This document shows positions 59,216 through 64,000 of a stretch of 64,000 bases of DNA, piece after piece (position 1 is the first letter of the stretch; each line of letters starts with the position of its first letter). The notes beneath the pieces were generated by a model that was not told the DNA's origin, searched no databases, and saw only the letters and a program-made list of their open reading frames with translations. This stretch comes from Microstegium vimineum (lineage: Eukaryota; Streptophyta; Magnoliopsida; Poales; Poaceae). The stretch lies in assembly GCA_022036555.1 (NCBI GenBank), contig CM039129.1:36920051-36984050 (forward strand), read 5' to 3'. The translations under genes were made by a program, and so were the position numbers.

Positions 59216-62200
59216 TTACAACAGAGATTGAATTGATGAGATCACACGCAGGCGAATTTGGTTCGCTTCCTCTATCTCTCTAGCGTCGTCATCGACAGTT
59301 CCCTCAATTGGCTTGATCTTTCTCTTCAACAGGATGGCCTGCCGAGCGTCGGCATCTCTTTCTTGCTGCAAGGCTTTGACCACGTCAGGGAGTTGAGTCT
59401 TCTTTTGGTTAGCCACATTTAAGACTTCATCAACTTTCTTCAGTTCTGCCAGCAGTTCTTCTTTTTGTGTCGATAGACGAATGTTCTCTTGTTCAAGCTC
59501 TATGCTGGAGGCTTCTAGGCGGCTGATGTCTTTGTGCTTTTCATCGGCAGTTTGCTTGAATTGGAGCATCTCCTCTTCAAGTTTTGATTGAGCAGCTCTA
59601 TCGGCAATGCGGCGCAAGGCTCGTTGATATTGGAGTTGACGACTCTCAAGGAACACTGCTTGGAAGAGTATTTCTTCGGTATCGATAGGTAGCTAGCCTT
59701 GAATTTCCTTGAAGGCTATCCTTACTGCATTTGAGTCCTGGACTAGTTTAGATGTACTTTGCTGCAGTAAGGATGATAGTGCTTCAAGTTTAGATTTTAC
59801 TCCTGCCGATATAGCATATGATGATAGAGCTGAGCTTTCTTCCTCATCATCGTCCGGCATGTTGATGATGAAAGAGAATAGGCTATTGGGAGAGTCTTGG
59901 GCCTGAAGAAATGGAGAATTAAAATTTGTCAGTTGGAAGCTTGTGTCTAGCGGGTTTATGATAAATGTTTTCCGTTTACCTGTTTTAGAGTGATTTCTCG
60001 CCTTTGGCTTGGCAGAGTAGCTGATGCAATCGTATCGGCAACAGTTGCCGATAGACTTGCCTCGGTAGGAGGGGCGACTGGTGCTGGAGCTGACGTCCAG
60101 GCCGATGCCGCTTCCGTTGTTGTAGCTAACCCCTGTGGTGACGGTACCATTTCTTGGTCGGGGCTTTCATCCGGTAATGATACTGGTGCTGATACCGGTT
60201 TTGTGTCCGGCGGTGCGGCTATCTCTTGTGGCGATGCTGTTGTCCCTTGGTCAGGAATCTCAGCCTGTGGCTGCTCAAGGATAGGTGCCGATGCTAGTTC
60301 CGGTGTTGGCGTATCGGCAGGAACTTGAGTGGATGCAGCGAGAGCTGATGGCTTCTTACGTTTCAGTTTGGGAGCGGCACTTGAAGAGCCTTGGCACTTC
60401 AACCCTTGCGCTTTGGGGGCATCGGTAGGTTGGCTAGCTTGTACATTTGGAATGGTGCCGATGAGCTTGTTGGCTACAGAAGAAGATAGTTGGTAAATTG
60501 AAAATAAAATGAACATTACCGATAAAAATTTGCAATCGGTATAAGTGAGTAAAGATATTACCATGAAAGCTTGCGCCAAGGCGGTGGCAGCAGCAGCAGC
60601 ATCATCATCGATTGGCAATGATCTGGACCTGATGGTGATCTTAGGGACTACCCTGCGATGCATGAGAGCAAACAATGAAGGGGCCTTGCTACCGATTATT
60701 GATATGGGGTTCATCGGTCGCAGGTTGAAGTATTTGCCGCTCTTGCTTTTATTGGGGATCGGATCATTAACCTGTTGATAGAGGGTTAGTTATCAGTACG
60801 TTTGAAGGTTAACAAAGTAGTGGTATCGGAAATAAACTTACCGCGTCGTCGGGGATGACATGATCAACATCAATCAAATGCCGATAGTAGTGTGATGGTG
60901 GAGCAAATAGTTGGTCCTTCCATTCTTGCCACCAGGACTTAAAGGATTCGGTGATGAAAGATGTCGGTGCCCAAGAAGATAAATCGACGTTGGATACATC
61001 AGCATGAGAGGAGAGGGTGACGATTTTGTTCCATTCCATGGCGCTAGAGATGGTTTCTATTGGTTTGATCACGTTGACGTAGCTAAGCTTGATCGGTAGT
61101 TGGCCGAATGCTAGCTGTCTTGCCGCTACTGATGGATAGTAGAACTCATAGGATGGATTAGAGTTCTTTCCGGTCCTGACGACGTTCATCGGGATAGCTC
61201 GGGGGATGAGGGTGGCTTTCATGATTACTTCATTCTGTGGTATATTTCCATCGGTGAGGTTGAAGGAAAGTGAGAATTGATTATCTTCATCGATATAAGG
61301 CCACCAGGACCGTTCTGCCGCAGGGATTCCGCAGTAGAGCCTCTGGAAGAACATGCCAAATTGGTCGACGTTGGCATCAGTTTCCGGTAGCACTATCATA
61401 GCTTCCCCAAAGTTGAGTGGGGAACGAGTTGCCGATTCGTCGTCATCATAGACATAGTCTTCAGATATGTCTCTTGGGAATTGTTGGTTGAACAGGTCGA
61501 ATTGGAGACATTTATGCATATGGACGTTCAGCCACATGTTGATGAACCACTAGGGACCTCCGAGATTACCGATGGGCTCGCCTAGCAGGAATTTCTCTGA
61601 TACTTGATGCAGGAGGCGATAAACTGAGCCAAGGAGGTATCGGCCAAGGGGAAATCCTCCATCGGCTAGAAGTTCTGCTGCGGGAAGATACATGTTGGTA
61701 GGTCCGACTGTTCTACCATAGAAAACAAACTTTTCCAACCACATGTTAAGGAAAGGGGAATGCTCCCTTGGGGCTACCGATCCAGTCTTCTGATACTCCT
61801 GGATGTACCCAGTCCACCCACCGATATTGCGGGTACTTACCCGATGCTTAGACTTCCTGTGGAACAGGGTGTGGGATCGGCAGAACAGACATCTAGGCCG
61901 GTGAGCATATGTACATCGGCAAGCGTAGGGGTGGCTGGTCCATGTCTGAACAGGAATGCGTTCATTGTATCGGACCAGAAGTAGGAGGCGGCAATCATCA
62001 TGTTCTCATTTTTAGCCATATCGGCAATGGACAGCCTAATGCATTGTTCGATCTTGCGCTCTGACCAGTAGAGTTGTTGTGATCTTGCTATCCTGAGGTA
62101 CCAATTCTTCCACCCTTTAGTGGGTTTGGTCCAAGAGCAGAAGGTATCGGTCCACAACCCTAAATCAAAGTGCTCAGATCTGAAAGGGATACGATTGGCC

Positions 62201-62424
62201 TCTGCGTTGATCAGATTGGTCGGATCGGTGTTCCCCATTGGGCCTAAACAGCAAAGGTGTTCTTGATCGGTAGGGATCAATATTTTTTTGCGCATTTCCT
62301 AGATCCAGAGAACAAAAAGAAAGAGGGAGAAGGGATTGAGGAGCAATGCGAAAGGATGAAACTGTAGTATATCCGATAGGGAAAGAGGAGAGATTACCGT
62401 GGGAGCGTTGAAGTTGATCGCCAT
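59216..62424 (-). pseudogene. Antisense PMD gene of element E, five exons
   Basis: Minus strand. Exons 62424-62398 (MAINFNAPT), 62298-60842, 60771-60562, 60473-59980 and 59902-59216; introns of 99, 70, 88 and 77 bp with GT...AG ends at the same positions as in C and D. The exon 2 PMD reads WKNWYLRIARSQQLYW, SYFWSDTMNAFLFRHGPA and TLADVHMLTGLD. Exon 4 has a KLKRKK basic patch and a Pro/Ala/Ser linker. Exon 5 is the coiled coil ending VISSIQSLL. Lesions: a frameshift near 61850, a TGG-to-TAG stop near 61550, a one-base misfit at the exon 3/4 join and a CAG-to-TAG stop near 59695. The linker sequence is much more diverged from C/D than the PMD. Confidence 0.83.
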
Positions 62425-62556
62425 TGAAGTAGAGTTCTTCCGGAGATCGTGCTTCCTGCTGAAGAAGAGGAACCGCCGCTGGAAAATTGCTCTTTGGGTG
62501 ATGTTGAGATGAAGGTGGAAATGTGAGCTCAAGGTAAAAGAGAAGGCGGACGGAGA

Positions 62557-62564
62557 TCTTTATA
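62557..62564 (-). promoter_or_regulatory. TATA box of the antisense PMD gene in element E
   Basis: TATAAAGA on the minus strand, about 133 bp upstream of the ATG at 62424, a position comparable to the boxes in C and D. Confidence 0.5.
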
Positions 62565-62792
62565 GGCTTAGATTAAAGGGTATTTTCGAGTTTCCTTTTT
62601 TTTACCAAGCAGAGATAAGGAAGGATATCACAGTAAATTTGCGCGGTGATTGAAGAGTTCATGCTACAGTTACGGGAGTTGTTGGTAACTTGCAGTTTTC
62701 AGGAGCGGTAATCAAGATGATGGCACGTTTTGGAGGGAAAAGAGCAAATTTCGGCGCATAAGATATTTTATACTCCGAAATTGGGGGGCATG

Positions 62793-63622
62793 TGTTGACG
62801 CCTTTTTTTATACAGGTCAATATTAAACCAAGTGTATTGATTGGTAAAGGGGTTCCTCATCGACATCAAGGGGCTATCGGTTTCATTACCGATGGAATCA
62901 GAAGAATCTGCCGATGGTGGATGTGATAGAAGAAACGTCAAGGGAGAAAAGGAAAGACATTTGCCGATGAGAAGATGTTGCCGATGAAAGTAGAAGAATA
63001 TTGCCGATAGGAAGGTATTGTTGATGGACAAAGGATGTGGCTGATGTCAGCAGAAAGCTGCCGATGGCAATAAGAGGAAGGTTGTAGATTGGAAAGAGTC
63101 TGCCGATGGAAGGTTCTCATCGTAAAGGAAACGAATAAGGAAACTGGTGATTTTATACCAGTGTTATTGTCGTTGTTTGAGTCTGACTCTTATACGAGTC
63201 ATTTTATTTCCTTAAAAATAGGAGTTTTGTTTAGGTATGAGTCGTGTCTATTTTCAACTCCTGTTACGGGAGTATAAATATGTACCCAGGGGCGATGTAT
63301 CAATGGATATTCAATACAATCAAACAAATCTATTATTTTCGTCTTACTTTTCAGCATCTCCTTTTTCGCATTAGTTATAGTTTATCTACGAGTTCTTACG
63401 ATCTCGACGAACTGCATCTACAAGATCTCCGTCTACCTCGCGAGTTCCGCTTTTTGAGCAATCTGAGCCTTGACGTCCGGGCGTATCTCTGTCGTCTCGT
63501 TCATCGTTGTTCTAGTTATCATCCTTATCGATTAACTAGTCAAATCAACTGGCACACCTTTGGATATCGAGTTTGGGTATAAGCTCGAGGTGTTCGCAGA
63601 TCCGACGCTTTTTGTGTCAACA
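62793..63622 (+). repeat. 3' LTR of element E (830 bp), shared with a following internal fragment
   Basis: Preceded by the polypurine tract, so it is a genuine 3' LTR of E. It is also followed immediately by a PBS (TGGCACACCCGGTGGGAC, 63630-63647) and a gag start, so it serves as 5' LTR to a second internal copy. TATA box 63273-63280. Confidence 0.88.
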
Positions 63623-63673
63623 CCTCTTTTGGCACACCCGGTGGGACCCTAAATTCATTTGTTGATCAAAATC

Positions 63674-63879
63674 ATGGGTTATTCTACTGACGTCCATCCA
63701 AGGAACGTCATTGAAGTCTCTGAAGCAGATCTGAAGGATGATTAGAAGCAAGCTATGGAGCAGGCTATGGAGGAATACAAGCAGCTATATCTGAAGTCCT
63801 TCAGCCTAAACAGGAGTGGCAAAGCAGTCCAGAAGCAAGATCCGCCATCACCACGGCAGGTCACTTTCGGCGCCAATCC
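63674..63879 (+). pseudogene. Second gag start downstream of element E, truncated
   Basis: ATG at 63674 (MGYSTDVHPRNVIEVSEADLK), with a CAG-to-TAG stop at 63742-63744. The KSFSLNRSG segment missing from the first copy is intact here. It ends within the conserved VTFGANP segment at about 63879, where copia sequence begins. Confidence 0.85.
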
Positions 63880-64000
63880 CTCCTTTTGACAAAAGCCTTG
63901 AGCTACCAACCTAGCCTTGTTGCGCACTACCACCCCCATCTTCACTTTGTTTATTTTTGAAAACCCATTTGGTACCTATGGGGTGGAAACTAGGTGGTGG
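63880..64000 (-). pseudogene. Sirevirus 1 RT N-terminal fragment, continues past the window
   Basis: The minus strand reads IGTKWVFKNK, then VVVRNKARLVAQGFCQKEG, the canonical start of a copia reverse transcriptase. The FCQKEG variant differs from Sirevirus 2 (YTQVEG). Its missing continuation would precede NPKFPNHV at 23118, so I assign it to Sirevirus 1 on the far side of the nested block. Confidence 0.75.

Larger units (their letters stand above)
53585..63622 (+). mobile_element. Element E: gypsy retrotransposon of the A family, gag-deleted
   Basis: Plus orientation: 5' LTR 53585-54413, PBS, truncated gag, pol 55861-59096, antisense PMD gene (62424-59216, minus), polypurine tract TTGGGGGGCATG (62781-62792), 3' LTR 62793-63622. 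It lies in gag of Sirevirus 2; the left flank is GGGGT (53580-53584). The 3' LTR is not followed by this flank but by another PBS and gag start. RT is catalytically mutated and the capsid-protease block is missing. Confidence 0.88.
9774..64000 (+). mobile_element. Element A: Tat-lineage Ty3/gypsy retrotransposon, interrupted, right end outside window
   Basis: The 5' LTR (9774-10582), PBS, gag-protease, pol and the start of an antisense accessory gene follow in order to 18364. There the 3' LTR of Sirevirus 1 interrupts the element. Everything from 18365 to at least the window end is nested inside A; its 3' portion should reappear to the right. The left flank CCAAC (9769-9773) is the expected 5-bp target duplication, whose partner cannot be seen. 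Seven in-frame stops and several frameshifts make this copy dead. The dual RNase H and accessory ORF place it in the Tat branch. Confidence 0.85.
18365..64000 (-). mobile_element. Sirevirus 1 (Ty1/copia), interrupted, 5' end outside window
   Basis: Minus-strand copia element inserted in the antisense gene of element A. Seen here are its 3' LTR (18365-20370), a 3' non-coding region with several polypurine tracts, the C-terminal part of RT plus RNase H (22001-23118), and, across the nested block, an N-terminal RT piece (63880-64000). About 55 RT codons between the two pieces are absent. The 3' polypurine repeats and GC-rich palindromic LTR match the Sirevirus genus. Confidence 0.78.

Overview
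The window is nuclear DNA of a flowering plant, almost certainly a grass. It has an intron-bearing gene of the plant DUF6598 family, Stowaway-type MITEs with TA target duplications, Sirevirus-type Ty1/copia elements, and Tat-lineage Ty3/gypsy elements with a second, archaeal-type RNase H. The species cannot be named from the sequence alone. No rRNA, tRNA or CRISPR locus was seen.

Layout. Bases 1-9773 are gene-space: AT-rich non-coding DNA, a weak candidate first exon on the minus strand near 3.0 kb, three Stowaway-like MITEs, and a DUF6598-like gene on the plus strand (about 6.9-9.7 kb). From 9774 to the right edge the window is one nested stack of LTR retrotransposons. Element A (gypsy, plus) inserted 38 bp after the DUF6598 stop codon. 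Sirevirus 1 (copia, minus) inserted into A at 18365. Sirevirus 2 (minus) inserted into the reverse transcriptase of Sirevirus 1 at 23119. Element C (gypsy, minus, 27351-50776, TSD CTTTG) inserted into the pol of Sirevirus 2. Element D (gypsy, minus, 38825-49085, TSD CGTTG/CGCTG) inserted into the gag of C. Element E (gypsy, plus, 53585-63622) lies in the gag of Sirevirus 2. A short second internal fragment follows E, then a deletion junction near 63879/63880 returns to the Sirevirus 1 RT. The right ends of A and Sirevirus 1 lie outside the window.

The four gypsy elements form two LTR families (A and E, about 0.8 kb LTRs; C and D, about 1.15 kb LTRs) with one body plan. ORF1 is gag (Gln/Pro/Met-rich N-terminus, capsid, CHHC zinc knuckle, Cys4 motif) plus protease. 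ORF2, in the +1 frame with a short overlap, is RT, RNase H, archaeal RNase H and integrase. Between pol and the 3' LTR, on the opposite strand, lies a five-exon gene with its own TATA box and four spliceable introns. It encodes a plant mobile domain (PMD) protein with a Pro/Ala/Ser-rich linker, a basic NLS-like patch and a C-terminal coiled coil. C is the least damaged copy. D has lost capsid, protease and nearly all of pol but keeps the antisense gene. E has lost capsid and protease and has a mutated RT catalytic site. A is full of C-to-T/G-to-A type stop codons.

The strongest unexplained signals are the GCCGAT/ATCGGC hexamer, which saturates LTRs, coding DNA in all frames and the antisense gene of both gypsy families; the conserved intron-bearing antisense PMD gene; and the inverted LTR-age order of C and D.
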